This document shows, in pieces, positions 55,297-64,000 of a stretch of 64,000 nucleotides of DNA. Both the position numbers and the translations under genes were made by a program. The number at the start of each line of letters is the position of its first letter. Position 1 is the stretch's first letter. The notes under the pieces are model-generated. The model was not told the origin of the DNA. It made no database searches and saw only the letters and a list, made by a program, of their open reading frames with translations. Source of the stretch: Sphingobacteriales bacterium JAD_PAG50586_3 (GTDB lineage: Bacteria; Bacteroidota; Bacteroidia; CAMBQF01). The stretch is from contig CP096135.1 in NCBI GenBank assembly GCA_023213195.1, forward strand, positions 2,786,842 through 2,850,841, read 5' to 3'.

Positions 55297-55825
55297 ATAG
55301 GCATTTCCCTGTTCTTCAAAATCTCCAAATGCACTTCGGTGTGTAAAATGGTAAAGAACAATATCTCTCTAAGCGTTACTTTGCCCAGCAACGGGTGGGG
55401 TACAAGATAAGTATCCAGTTTACTATCACTCATTGTTAAGGCCTTTTTGCCCAGCTTTTCGTACTGCTTTGCAAAGGTTTTTAACTCTCCGTTTTTTGGT
55501 GGTAGCCAATAGATGGTGGCACAAATTCACCCGATGCCTTACCACCGCCCGCTAACTTTTCGTGGTAGCGTTGCAGTAGTTCATCGTAGGTGCGGCCTTT
55601 CCTGTTATTGGTACCAAACTTATACTTTAAAATAAAGCCCGGCAGGGTTACCGCAAGGTTTACCGGCTTAATGCTGCGTATTAAATGGTCTAGGTGCTGG
55701 CCTGCACTCCATTTGCCGCCCGGCATGGTTTCAAAAGCTGTAGCTTCCATAGGCTCTATAAAGGCGGCAAAAGCCTTAGCCTGCTGTTGCAGCGCAATAT
55801 TTATTTCATTCTGATTGTAAATCAT
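55290..55825 (-). CDS. DinB/YfiT family protein (one frame break)
   Basis: A four-helix-bundle DinB-fold protein of about 178 residues. I take ATG 55825 (MIYNQNEINIALQQQ); a TTG two codons upstream is possible. The first part has WSAGQHLDHLIRSI with the first metal-binding His near residue 46. The frame breaks at the A6 run (T6 on plus, 55492-55497): unrepaired it ends QKTES, but with one more A it reads YHQKNGELKTFAKQYEKLG. It then continues to FTILHTEVHLEILK, which holds the other two His ligands, ending at 55290. The repaired protein is a complete family member. Possible thiol S-transferase; substrate unknown. Confidence 0.82.
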
Positions 55826-55926
55826 ATCCAATAGGTTTTAATCAAAGGTAAAAAATTACACCACTTTACGATATGGCGCAATTATTGTCTTATCTGATAT
55901 AAGTTAACTATAACTATCTTGCAGCC

Positions 55927-56649
55927 ATGAAAATTTATTACATAACAGGCACATCCCGCGGCATAGGCAAAGCCCTAGCCGAGCATATACTATCGTTACC
56001 CGATACAAAAGTTATAGGCCTTGCACGCCACCAAACCATACAGCATGCCAATTATAAGCATGTAGATATTGACTTGTCTAATACATCATTCACCGCCAAC
56101 TTTTACTTTGAGCAACATGCCGAAGCTACCGAAATTGTGTTGGTAAACAACTCTGGTGTAATAGGCGATATTGCCCGTTTTGGTAGCATAAACAACGATA
56201 AAATTGTAGAGGCTATGCACGTAAACCTTATAGCCCCGTTTATACTAAGTAACAACTTTGTAAAGGCTTATCAGGGCTTAACAATACCGTTAACCATACT
56301 CAATATTAGCTCGGGTGCGGCGCGCAACCCGGTTGATGCTTGGGGCGCATACTGTACCAGCAAAGCAGGAGTAGATATGTTCAGCAAAGTACTATCGTTA
56401 GAGCAGGAAATTGTAGGCCGTAAAAACCTGCGTTGCCTATCACTAGCGCCGGGTATTATTGACACCCAAATGCAAGATGCTATACGGGCTACCAATCCCG
56501 CTGATTTTAGCCGCCATGCCGATTTTGTAGCCTTTAAAGAGGAAGGCAAACTGGTAACACCTGTAAACCTTGCCCCGATGATTGTAAAGGCGTTGGCAAA
56601 ACAAGATTACGACTCTGTTACTATCGACCTAAGGGAGCTATCTTCTTAA
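55927..56649 (+). CDS. Short-chain dehydrogenase/reductase
   Basis: A 240-residue SDR enzyme using NAD(P)H. TGTSRGIG at residues 8-15 binds the cofactor, NNSG is at 74-77, and the catalytic Ser is in NISSG (126-130), with Tyr142 and Lys146 in YCTSK. The closest subgroup by eye is the sepiapterin reductase/YueD-like SDRs. There is no signal peptide. A TATCTTGC box 12 bases before the ATG could be its -7 element. Substrate unknown. The frame is complete. Confidence 0.88.
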   Translation: MKIYYITGTSRGIGKALAEHILSLPDTKVIGLARHQTIQHANYKHVDIDLSNTSFTANFYFEQHAEATEIVLVNNSGVIGDIARFGSINNDKIVEAMHVNLIAPFILSNNFVKAYQGLTIPLTILNISSGAARNPVDAWGAYCTSKAGVDMFSKVLSLEQEIVGRKNLRCLSLAPGIIDTQMQDAIRATNPADFSRHADFVAFKEEGKLVTPVNLAPMIVKALAKQDYDSVTIDLRELSS

Positions 56650-56676
56650 TATTAGTCCAAAATAAAATTGATTGCC

Positions 56677-57235
56677 ATGAAAAAATGGATGGTATTATTT
56701 ATTCTGTTTATTTCACTGGCATCTATAGCGCAGGTATTATCTTCTAAAGAGTTAATAGATCTTAATAAGCTAAACGATAAAAAACTCAAAAAACACCTTG
56801 TTAGCCGCGGTTATGCTATTGACCCATTGTCTGACACAAAAGGCAAGCATTATACTGCAATGCTAGGACCGGCCTATAAAATATACCAAGCCAATAGTTT
56901 ATTGGGAACCTCTTACTAATAAGTGCTTTTATACAACTCTTAAAAGGGAGGATACAACTATTGAGTTTAGAACAGCTGATAGCGCCCGTTATAATTTATT
57001 AGCAAAGCAATTTTATGCATTAGGCTTTTTAAAATTTGCCCTAGGTAATGTTGGCGATAAGCCTGTTATGGTTGGCTGGCGTTACACCTCGCTTACAGAT
57101 AGCAGTAGCCAATATCCTAATATATTACTCCAAGTTAGCTTTGATACAATTTCCAGCCCATGCGATACTAAGGGAATCGATTACAAAATAAGTATATCAA
57201 CCTATCGGGAAGCTATATTACCTAAAAAGGATTGA
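56677..57235 (+). CDS. Secreted protein, unknown (one frame break)
   Basis: An exported protein of about 185 residues. The ATG 56677 starts a signal peptide (MKKWMVLFILFISLASIAQ); a TTG three codons upstream is in frame. The first part (to 56919) ends SLLGTSY, but the +1 frame carries on as YTKPIVYWEPLTNKCFYTTLK to TGA at 57233-57235. Removing one A in CTATAAAATATACC near 56880 joins them. No domain is recognised. AT-rich, unknown family. It could also be two short frames, but the joined reading has fitting ends. Confidence 0.62.
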
Positions 57236-57352
57236 TTCATATTTATTACTCACCCCTCAGTCCTCAAGACTTAAACCTTTCCCCATTTCTACGGTCTACA
57301 AGGCTTAACATTGCGTTAACATTGCTATATTGCGTCAATAAAACCTTTAGAG

Positions 57353-57901
57353 TTGAAGAAATACATACTTACGGGCATGGCCGCCTGTGCCCTTTTAGCA
57401 GCCTGTACAAAAGACAGGGACTTTCCGCAAAAGCCCGTTGTAAATGATATTGAAGAGGGCGACATCCTTATAAACGAATATGCTGTAAACGGCCCAACCC
57501 TTGTAAACGAGTTTGGTAATTCCGACGATTGGGTAGAGCTTTACAACACCACTGCGGATACGGTTTTCCTTAACCAAAGTCGCTTTTATATAAGCGACGA
57601 TGAAACCGACCCATACAAGTACACCCTTGATAAAGATACCTTTATTTCTCCCAACGGTTTTCTATTAGTATTTGCCGATGGTTTAGATACCACCGCCACT
57701 CAAATACATACCAACTTTAGCCTTAGTGCCGCGGGCGAATACATTAGCATTTTTGCGCTAAACAGCCAAAACCAAGCCGTAGCGGTAGATAACCGCACTT
57801 ATGGCCCGCAACCTAGCGGACAAAGCGAAGGCCGCACCCCAAATGGCGGCAACAACTGGACATTATACAGCAACCCAACCCCCGGGGCTTCCAACCAATA
57901 A
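57353..57901 (+). CDS. Lamin-tail-domain lipoprotein
   Basis: A 182-residue lipoprotein beginning at TTG 57353 (MKKYILTGMAACALLAAC), with no ATG available. The lipobox is LLAAC, Cys at residue 18. After a short linker comes a lamin tail domain (LTD) at about residues 35-180: GDILINEYAVNGP, SDDWVELYNTTADTVFL, FISPNGFLLVFADG and SLSAAGEYISIFALN, ending GRTPNGGNNWTLYSNPTPGASN. Bacterial LTDs are found on secreted nucleases and surface proteins and may bind other molecules. Only 15 bases separate it from the porin gene, so they form an operon. A role as surface partner of the porin is a guess. Confidence 0.85.
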   Translation: MKKYILTGMAACALLAACTKDRDFPQKPVVNDIEEGDILINEYAVNGPTLVNEFGNSDDWVELYNTTADTVFLNQSRFYISDDETDPYKYTLDKDTFISPNGFLLVFADGLDTTATQIHTNFSLSAAGEYISIFALNSQNQAVAVDNRTYGPQPSGQSEGRTPNGGNNWTLYSNPTPGASNQ

Positions 57902-57916
57902 TTTCAAAGAACTATA

Positions 57917-59119
57917 ATGACTAAAATATTAATATATAAAGCTCTCCCCACAGTAAAAACGATTTTTACTCCCCTCTCTTTGGGAGAGGGGGTGGGGGTG
58001 AGGCTTGTGTTGTTGGCACTTCTATTCCCAATGCTTGCCCATGCCCAGTTTGTTATCACCGATGGTAAAAAGTCGCTGGAAATATCGGGTGTGGTTTATA
58101 CCTTTTATAACCACCGCTTTTACAAGGCTGGCGAGGATAACAAAGACAAATCCCTATTCCGCTTGCGCGATGCACGCGTTAAGTTTATTGGCGACTTAAA
58201 GAAGAAAATATCTTTTAACCTTGATATTAACTTCGCTGGGCTGGAGGTACTTAATAACGATGAGTCTGCTACCTACAATCCCTTTTTAAATGATGCCAAT
58301 ATTACCTGGAAAGCCCCGGCTAAGCTAGAACTTTGTGTGGGTTATATGGGCATAGACTATGGCCGCAGCAGCATGGCTTCCATCTTTACATCGCCGTTTA
58401 TGGAGCGCCCCCAGTTTACCAAAGGCGACTACTACAACCGCCGCGATATGGGCATTACCCTTAGTCGCAACTTTTGGGAGAAGCGTGTGCGCCTTAATGC
58501 AGGTGTGTTTAATGGCATGGGCACTCCCTTGCCCGATAACGACCGCTCTGGTAACCTGCTATACTCTGCCCGTGCCGATTTTTCTTACCCCAACAAGGTA
58601 GATACCGACGAGGCCGATTTAGAACACCTACCCAAGCCTAACTTTGCAGTGGGGGTTAATGGTATGTACTCTAACAAGCAACTGGCGTCAAACCCTGAGT
58701 ATCCTGTGTCTATAAACGGCCAGCGTGCACTCTATGGTGCCGATTTCCAGTTTATGTACAAAGGCTTCTCGCTACAAGCCGAGATTAACCAAATGCGTGG
58801 TACACCCAACGATACTAACGATGTATGGCTAAATGGTCAAAATACCCGCTATTTCCGCTCGGGCGGATGGACAGTATCGGCCAACTACTTCTTTAAAAAA
58901 GCCAATAGCTTGGTGGGCCTGCGCTACGACGATGTTAACTTTAACGACATTGTTACCGGCGACGACCGCCGACAGCTATCCATAGCCTACGTTTACATGC
59001 TCAACGACTTTAAAACCTGTTTCCGCATACAGTATTGGAAACGTTTTAACCAAGCCCTAACCGGAGAACCCTGGAACGAAGACCAGCTCCGCATCGGCAT
59101 CCAGGTACTCATAAAATAA
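57917..59119 (+). CDS. Porin-like outer-membrane beta-barrel protein
   Basis: An outer-membrane barrel of the phosphate-selective porin OprP/OprO-like type, about 400 residues from ATG 57917 or 373 from GTG 57998. The mature part begins AQFVITDGKKSLEISGVVY and has alternating amphipathic strands, for example KISFNLDINFAGLEVL and KLELCVGYMGIDYG. The C-terminus ends QLRIGIQVLIK, with alternating hydrophobic residues as in barrels. The first 29 codons of the ATG version run through a CTCTCTTTGGGAGAG palindrome; from GTG 57998 one gets a perfect signal peptide, MRLVLLALLFPMLAHA. I cannot decide which is used. Confidence 0.85.
   Translation: MTKILIYKALPTVKTIFTPLSLGEGVGVRLVLLALLFPMLAHAQFVITDGKKSLEISGVVYTFYNHRFYKAGEDNKDKSLFRLRDARVKFIGDLKKKISFNLDINFAGLEVLNNDESATYNPFLNDANITWKAPAKLELCVGYMGIDYGRSSMASIFTSPFMERPQFTKGDYYNRRDMGITLSRNFWEKRVRLNAGVFNGMGTPLPDNDRSGNLLYSARADFSYPNKVDTDEADLEHLPKPNFAVGVNGMYSNKQLASNPEYPVSINGQRALYGADFQFMYKGFSLQAEINQMRGTPNDTNDVWLNGQNTRYFRSGGWTVSANYFFKKANSLVGLRYDDVNFNDIVTGDDRRQLSIAYVYMLNDFKTCFRIQYWKRFNQALTGEPWNEDQLRIGIQVLIK
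57970..58004. repeat. CCCCTCTCTTTGGGAGAGGGGG palindrome inside the porin 5' end
   Basis: CCCCTCTCTTTGGGAGAGGG followed by GGTGGGGGTGAGGC, a full member of the CTCTCC hairpin family (compare 13208 and 59347). It encodes residues 18-29 of the ATG version of the porin, and its tail supplies the GTG that could be the real start. Confidence 0.85.
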
Positions 59120-60078
59120 AGTTCACCAACTGCTACAGCATGTCCCAAAGGGATGCCTTTGGCATAGCTAATCACTCATTTTCGCGCCTTGTTTTTTCAA
59201 TCGTAGCACTGTTATGTTTTAATACACCAACAACTCTCCCTTTTAAAGGGAGTACCTCTGACCTTGTGTCAGAGGGGAGGGATTATTTTAATTCCTTACA
59301 GCATGTAGCCCGATAATACGTTTTCGCGGGTTACTCATGTCCTCTTTTACCTCATCCTAAATCCTTCTCCTAAAGGAGAAGGACTTGCACCCCTCTCTAT
59401 TGGAGAGGGGGTTAGGGGTGAGGCTCCTAAACACCTCAAGGCGGCCCGCTTTCGCAAACCACCTGTGGTGACAAATCCTTATCATAACAATTTACCTACT
59501 GACCGATGATGTCAAGCTGAAGCTTAACTGGTTTCAATCATCGTTTAAGCCTGTCCTCTTGTTAAACCGTTTCTCTTAAATTTCAATCTAAACCATTAAT
59601 CCAAAATCGTAATAAGCATTGTAGGTATTATTCTCTTTTTAGCCCCTCTCCCTTGGGGGAGGGGCTGGGGAGGGGTGCCGCGCGGCTGTTTCGTCATCCC
59701 GAACTTGTTTCGGGATCTCCTAATTAACCATTAGGAAAGGGTGTGGTTTTCTGTCATTGCAATAACACTACAAAGATACAACATCAAAATGCATTAGTCA
59801 AGTATTGTATAAATATTGTTAGTAAAATGTATGGGGCAGAGAATGAACAGTGTCGTATTTAAAATGTCTCCCTCTTGGAGGGAGTATCCCGAAGGTGGGA
59901 GGGAGGTTTTGCCGCAAACAAAGCTCCCCTCCTGCAAAGGAGGGGAATGAATTGAGCAATTGTAAAGTTGCGCAAGAAAGGGGTGGTGGTTTCGGGTTAC
60001 TGAAAACGGAACATGTGGCCACCCCTCCCTCACGCCTATGGCGTGAGTACTCCCCTTTGCAGGGGAGAGCCGTTAAAT
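59120..60078. repeat. Repeat-only spacer between porin and T9SS gene
   Basis: No gene seen. From the left: TGTCCCAAAGGGATGCCTTTGG (near 59140); an inverted copy of the 3.2-3.7 kb unit with its GCTACATGCTGTA module (59220-59335); CTCATCCTAAATCC-to-GGTTAGGGGTGAGG hairpins (59347-59425); AGCCCCTCTCCCTTGGGGGAGGGG (59641-59664); a TCATCCCGAACTTGTTTCGG hairpin (59693-59719), the same family as 2770-2795; CCCTCTTGGAGGG and CCCCTCCTGCAAAGGAGGGG near 59868-59945; and ACTCCCCTTTGCAGGGGAG near 60049-60067. The last sits at the 3' end of the T9SS gene and may serve as its terminator. Confidence 0.85.
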
Positions 60079-61663
60079 TTACCTAGCCACTACCAACTTC
60101 TCCCTACCTAATAGCTTATTATTATTATTAGAATAAACCACCAATTGATAAATGCCATTAGGCATATCAGAAATGCTAAACGTTTGTGTACCACCGGTAG
60201 TTATGGCAGCAGACTTAACCAATTGCCCCTGCAAGTTGTAAACTTGAAAAACACCTGAATTATATAGTACAGGTAAATCTATACTTACATACTCCTCTGC
60301 CGGATTAGGATATATAGATAACCTAAAATCCTCATCATCTAACTCCTCAACACCGTTAATACAACTCAAATCTATACAACCGTTAGCATCCGTTTTAATT
60401 ATCCAGCCATCATCAAAATCTGAAAAATGGGTAGTGCGGCCAACTAAGACAAAACCATCATCAGGGGCTTTTTGCAATCTGACAGATAACTTATAGCCAT
60501 ATTTTCCGCGTCAGCTTCGTTATAAAAATAATAACGTTGCCATTTCATATTACCAAGAGAATCAGTTCTGATTAAAACACCAGTATATCTTCCAAACGAT
60601 ACATTTCCATTTTCATAAAATAATTTTAATCCCTTCCCGCCAATTAATATATCTCCATCACTTAAGGTTTGTATAAAATATGGAACATCTGTTGCTCCGT
60701 AATATTGATTCGGATATTCTTTATGCCAAATTGTATCGCCTGAAATTCTATTGATTTTATATAAAGCGATCGTGCTATAAATAGCATTTCCCTCAGGCTG
60801 ATCTAAACATTTAGCTACCCCAAGTAATATATTTCCATCAGGAGCTAAACCAATTCCACCGGAATATTCATCACAAATACCAGGTATTTTTTGCATCCAA
60901 ACTTGGTTGCCTAAGCTATCTACTTTTAGTAGCATGCCTCTAACATTTTTGGGATTGGGTCCTCCATTATTATTAATCTCTGCATAACCAGCCAAATAAT
61001 AATTCCCATTATTGTCTTTTGTAGCAAATTCAGCTCTATTGCTATAGGTATTATTATAAGCTTTATCCCAAATAATATTTCCTAAACTATCGTACCGAAT
61101 AGCCCTTGTATGTATTTGCCCATTAACTGGGAGCCTGCTAACTCCAACTCCAATAAAATCTCCATTATTAGCAACAACACCCGAAGTACCTGTATCAAAC
61201 TGCCCAGTATCATATCTTCTAGCCCAAACAGTATCGCCCTGATAGTTAAACTTTGCTGCAAGTATATCGCCTGAATTTGGAAATGCAGTAGTGGCTGAAT
61301 CATCTAATCCTCCAAAGTGATAAAAGCAATCTGCAGAGAAAGTATTTGCTCCGTACCACATGGAGTAGTATGTAGTACTATCTTTAGATAACCTTTTTGC
61401 TTTACAATATTACCATTCCAATCATACCAAGTAAAAGTGCTTTTTCCTCCTCCCTCTATCGTTGTGTTTGAATCTATTTGAACCAGAGGTATTCCAGCAC
61501 CAATTGCTAAAAAGCCTGTGTCTGATGAAAATACACTTGTGAACTCATCATACCAATAATTCAAATCACTCCTTTTTTGGAAGATATTCTGCCCAAAAAC
61601 ATCAGTAGCATTGGCAAGAAATACCAATACAAGTAAAATAGGTGTTTTAAAGTAGTTTGCCAT
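60079..61663 (-). CDS. Secreted beta-propeller protein with T9SS sorting domain (two frame breaks)
   Basis: An exported protein of about 528 residues. The signal peptide ends FLANATDVFGQ. The body has propeller-like repeats (AAKFNYQGDTVWARRYDTGQ; LLKVDSLGNQVWMQKIPG; GDILIGGKG). The last 75 residues, from SIYPNPAEEYVSI, are a T9SS sorting domain. Breaks: TTT 61383-61385 (AAA on the coding strand) lost one A, restoring YLKDSTTYYSMWYGANTF. The run at 60502-60505 lost one A, restoring ENYGYKLSVRLQKAPDDGFVLVG or EKYGY. In both cases the repaired junction gives standard family sequence. It shares type with the proteins at 22.6 and 33 kb. Confidence 0.85.
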
Positions 61664-61672
61664 TAGTGATAA

Positions 61673-61965
61673 TTACAGTTTAAAATCCTGCGGGTTTTGC
61701 CGGGCGTCTCTAATACCAACAATAATTATAGAGTCTTCTTCTATTCTATAATAAATATTATAATCCCTAACCAACAATACTCTGTAGTTTTCAAAATCAG
61801 ACCTAATACCTATAAGAGGATATGTGAGTAATAGTTTAGTATGTTCAATAAACATACGGTGAAGTTTAAGGCTGTATGTATTAGATTTGTTGTGCTGAGT
61901 CCAGAAATCGAGTATCGCTTTTCTTGATTTTTGAGCAGGTTTAGACCAGATTATTTTTTAGCCAT
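61673..61965 (-). CDS. RelE/ParE-type toxin (one frame break at start)
   Basis: A toxin of about 97 residues from the RelE/ParE superfamily. Its body reads IIWSKPAQKSRKAILDFWTQ and ends LVRDYNIYYRIEEDSIIIVGIRDARQNPQDFKL (quoted in parts), with the family's YRVLLVRDYNIYYRI strand pair and IVGIRDARQNP end. As read, the frame opens at 61957 without a usable start codon. If the A6/T6 run at 61954-61959 is one base short, then ATG 61965 gives MAKKIIWSKPAQ, and the antitoxin would end EWLKK-stop in the overlapping frame. ParE members block gyrase and RelE members cut mRNA; I cannot tell which this is. Confidence 0.78.
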
Positions 61966-62183
61966 TCGTCAATTTCCCTGTCAGCGTCATCGCCATTAAT
62001 ATAATCTCCTTTTTTATATGCTTCCCATCCCTCATTTACCATCTTCTTCTCCTCGTCAGACATATAATAAACCTTAGTGCTGTTTTCTATGTCTATCAGT
62101 TTATCCAGATAGGCTAATAATCGTGGGTCATTGATGTCTTCCACTTTCTTTATAATGCTTTCTTTTAGCGCTGAATTATCCAT
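61941..62183 (-). CDS. Antitoxin of the RelE/ParE-type pair
   Basis: An 80-residue small acidic protein that precedes the toxin gene, in the order typical of type II modules. It starts MDNSALKESIIKKVEDINDPRLLAYLDKLID, an N-terminal helical region common to Bacteroidota antitoxins, and ends in a Glu/Asp/Lys-rich tail (EEKKMVNEGWEAYKKGDYINGDDADREIDEW) that would wrap the toxin. The end as read is KNNLV; with one more A in the run at 61954-61959 it is EWLKK, the usual ending. The two genes overlap, implying translational coupling. DNA-binding autoregulation is expected from the family but no operator was seen. Confidence 0.82.
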   Translation of the reverse strand: MDNSALKESIIKKVEDINDPRLLAYLDKLIDIENSTKVYYMSDEEKKMVNEGWEAYKKGDYINGDDADREIDEWLKNNLV

Positions 62184-62326
62184 ATATCAAATTTACTAAA
62201 ACTTAAGTAAATAGTTGTAATGAAAGGTTGAAATACCAACAAAACCCCTGCTGATAAAATAAAAGCGGTGGCAAAACGTTATTTTTCTAAATTCGCAGCT
62301 TAACTTAATTGGATAAACCAAGTAGA

Positions 62327-64000
62327 ATGAACAACTACAAACTTTTAAACAACATTTTCGGCTGGCTGGCTTTTGCTATTGCCACCACCGTGTATCTTGT
62401 TACAATGGAGCCTACAGGCAGCTTTTGGGACTGTGGGGAGTTTATATCGGCAGCGCTTAAGCTGGAAGTAGGCCACCCCTGGCGCGCCTATGTTTATGCT
62501 TATGGGCCGCATTGCCACCTTGTTTGGCAACAGTGCCGACCCTGCCAGCTACGCACGCATGGTTAATGCCCTATCGGGTATTTGCAGCGGTTTTACCATT
62601 TTATTCCTGTTTTGGACTATTACGGCAATGGCCAAAAAGCTGTTTACCGAAGGCAATAAAGAGCAACTTACCCAAGGCAATACATTAGCCATTATGGGCG
62701 CAGGCCTTGTTGGCGCATTGTGCTATACTTTTTCTGATACTTTTTGGTTTTCGGCCGTAGAGGGCGAGGTGTACGCTACATCGTCTATGTTTACCGCCCT
62801 TACCGTGTGGTTAATTATGAAGTGGGACGAGCGTGTGGCCGAAGGCGATGCCCGTGCCGACCGTTACCTGGTGCTTATTGCCTACGTAGTGGGTATTGCC
62901 ATCGGTGTCCATTTACTTAACTTACTATGTATCCCCGCTATTGCTTATATATACTACTTCCGTAAGTATAAAGAAACTACCCGCAAAGGCTTTATTGTAG
63001 CCGGCATTGTTGGCTTTTTAGGCCTTATGTTTGTTCAGTACGGCATTATTCCGGGCTTTATATCATTGGCTAGTAAGTTTGAGAAAGGCTTTGTAAACGG
63101 CCTAAGCATGCCATTTAACTCAGGTTTAATATTCTACCTGCTATTCTTAACAGGCTTATTGGTGTTTGGGTTGATTTATACCAAACGCAAAGGCTTAGTT
63201 AACTGGAATACCATTATCTTATCGCTAACCGTTATTATGATTGGTTACTCGTCGTACGCGGTAATCCTTATCCGTTCTAACGCTAAAACCCCTATGAATG
63301 AGAACGACCCATCTAACGTCTTCTCTATGCTATCGTACATCAACCGCGACCAATACGGCCAACGCCCATTGTTCTACGGCCAATATTACAATGCCCCGCT
63401 AGATAAAAGGGAACGTTATAAAGATGGCACGCCTGTATACTTTAAAGACGAGAAGAATAAGAAATACAGCATTGCCGATGATGCTAAAAAATCTATCCCA
63501 AACTTTGACAAAGCTTATTGCACCGTATTGCCACGTATGTGGAGCGCGGAGCATGCCAGCTCTTACATGAACTGGATTGATATGCCGCCGGGTGCTAAAA
63601 ACAAAAAACCATCCTTCGGTCAAAACATTGGCTTTATGGTTAACTACCAGATGGGCTGGATGTGGTGGCGCTACTTTATGTGGAACTTTGCTGGTCGCCA
63701 AAACGACATTCAAGGCCTAAGCGGCCCGCTAGAGGGCAACTGGATATCGGGCATTGCCCCGCTAGACAATATGCGCGCTTAGCAACCAAAGCGATTTGCC
63801 CGAAACACTGGCTAACAACAAAGGCAAAAACAAGTACTACTTACTGCCATTCTTGTTAGGTGTTCTTGGTTTGATATTCCATTTCAGGAAAGATAAAAAC
63901 ACCGCCTGGGTGGTACTATTACTGTTACTATTCTTGGGTGTATTAATCAACGTTTTCCTTAACCCAACGCCTGTGCAGCCCCGCGAAAGGGACTATGCCT
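62327..64000 (+). CDS. DUF2723/GT117 membrane glycosyltransferase-like protein (3' truncated, two frame breaks)
   Basis: A large polytopic membrane protein with the DUF2723 domain (glycosyltransferase family 117 in annotation), thought to attach sugars to proteins at the membrane. It starts ATG 62327 (MNNYKLLNNIFGWLAF). The signature EPTGSFWDCGEFISAALKL and GHPPGAPMFMLMGRIATLFG appear near residues 29-70. The C4 run 62476-62479 lost one C (restoring GHPPGAPMFMLM). A second break near 63778 (extra base in CGCGCT) separates ISGIAPLDNMR from LSNQSDLPETLANNKGK; the frame then runs to the window end. Several transmembrane segments are visible, such as LVGALCYTFSDTFWFS. The acidic motif WDCGEF is likely catalytic. 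The gene continues beyond the window. Confidence 0.9.

Noticed and set aside
59794..60086. Three overlapping ORFs near the end of the repeat spacer
   Set aside because: They are translations of CCCTCC/GGAGGG palindromes in different frames, with no protein-like composition.

Overview
The window comes from a member of the Bacteroidota, at roughly 40-45% GC by eye. The evidence is: several secreted proteins ending in a type IX secretion (T9SS) sorting domain, a PorE-like T9SS lipoprotein, a GWxTD-domain protein, a bacillithiol synthase (BshC), a long NusB, RNase Y beside ZapA, promoters of the TTG-N19/21-TAnnTTTG type, and many interspersed GC-rich palindromes in AT-rich spacers. I cannot place it below phylum/class. 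No rRNA, tRNA, CRISPR array, IS element or prophage is visible.

Layout. 1-1.3 kb: end of ftcD. 1.3-4.0 kb: repeat-rich spacer holding two near-identical DUF559 nuclease genes and a promoter-terminator unit. 4.0-5.5 kb: secreted collagen-like protein. 5.7-9.2 kb: minus-strand operon glycosyltransferase-gcvT-comB-ABC ATPase. 9.4-11.9 kb: GWxTD protein and a lipoprotein. 12.1-16.2 kb: leucine dehydrogenase, nusB, an esterase, a polysaccharide deacetylase. 16.2-19.1 kb: a large AT-rich STAND/NB-ARC ATPase with a Cap4/DUF4297-like N-terminus and TPR C-terminus, the best candidate for an antiphage system. 19.2-24.0 kb: UbiA-like protein, DinB and YafY regulator, small proteins, ELWxxDGT protein. 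24.2-28.0 kb: etfBA, bifunctional nuclease, nucleoside transporter. 29.1-31.1 kb: GtrA, prmC, LOG protein. 31.2-37.0 kb: two T9SS cargo proteins and a tandem pair of secreted paralogues. 37.8-42.0 kb: atpD-atpC, RidA, metallo-hydrolase, radC. 42.0-48.6 kb (minus): UbiB-like kinase, bshC, phzF, M23 peptidase. 48.7-51.4 kb: coiled-coil protein-zapA-rny. 51.5-59.1 kb: lipoproteins, PorE-like protein, SDR, lamin-tail lipoprotein and porin. 59.1-64 kb: repeat spacer, T9SS protein, toxin-antitoxin pair, start of a DUF2723/GT117 membrane protein.

Many genes are split by one-base shifts, about a dozen of them deletions in homopolymers of three to six bases, and four genes or gene ends carry an in-frame TAG that always lies inside the 5-mer CTAGG. 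I read these mainly as long-read sequencing or basecalling errors rather than real pseudogenes, and I annotate each such gene as one locus with the break stated. This matters for anyone using the predicted proteins.

The most interesting biology is the STAND ATPase, the DUF559 genes embedded in a palindrome array (reminiscent of REP-associated nucleases), the invasion of a porin signal-peptide region by the same palindrome family, and the dense set of distinct interspersed palindrome families.
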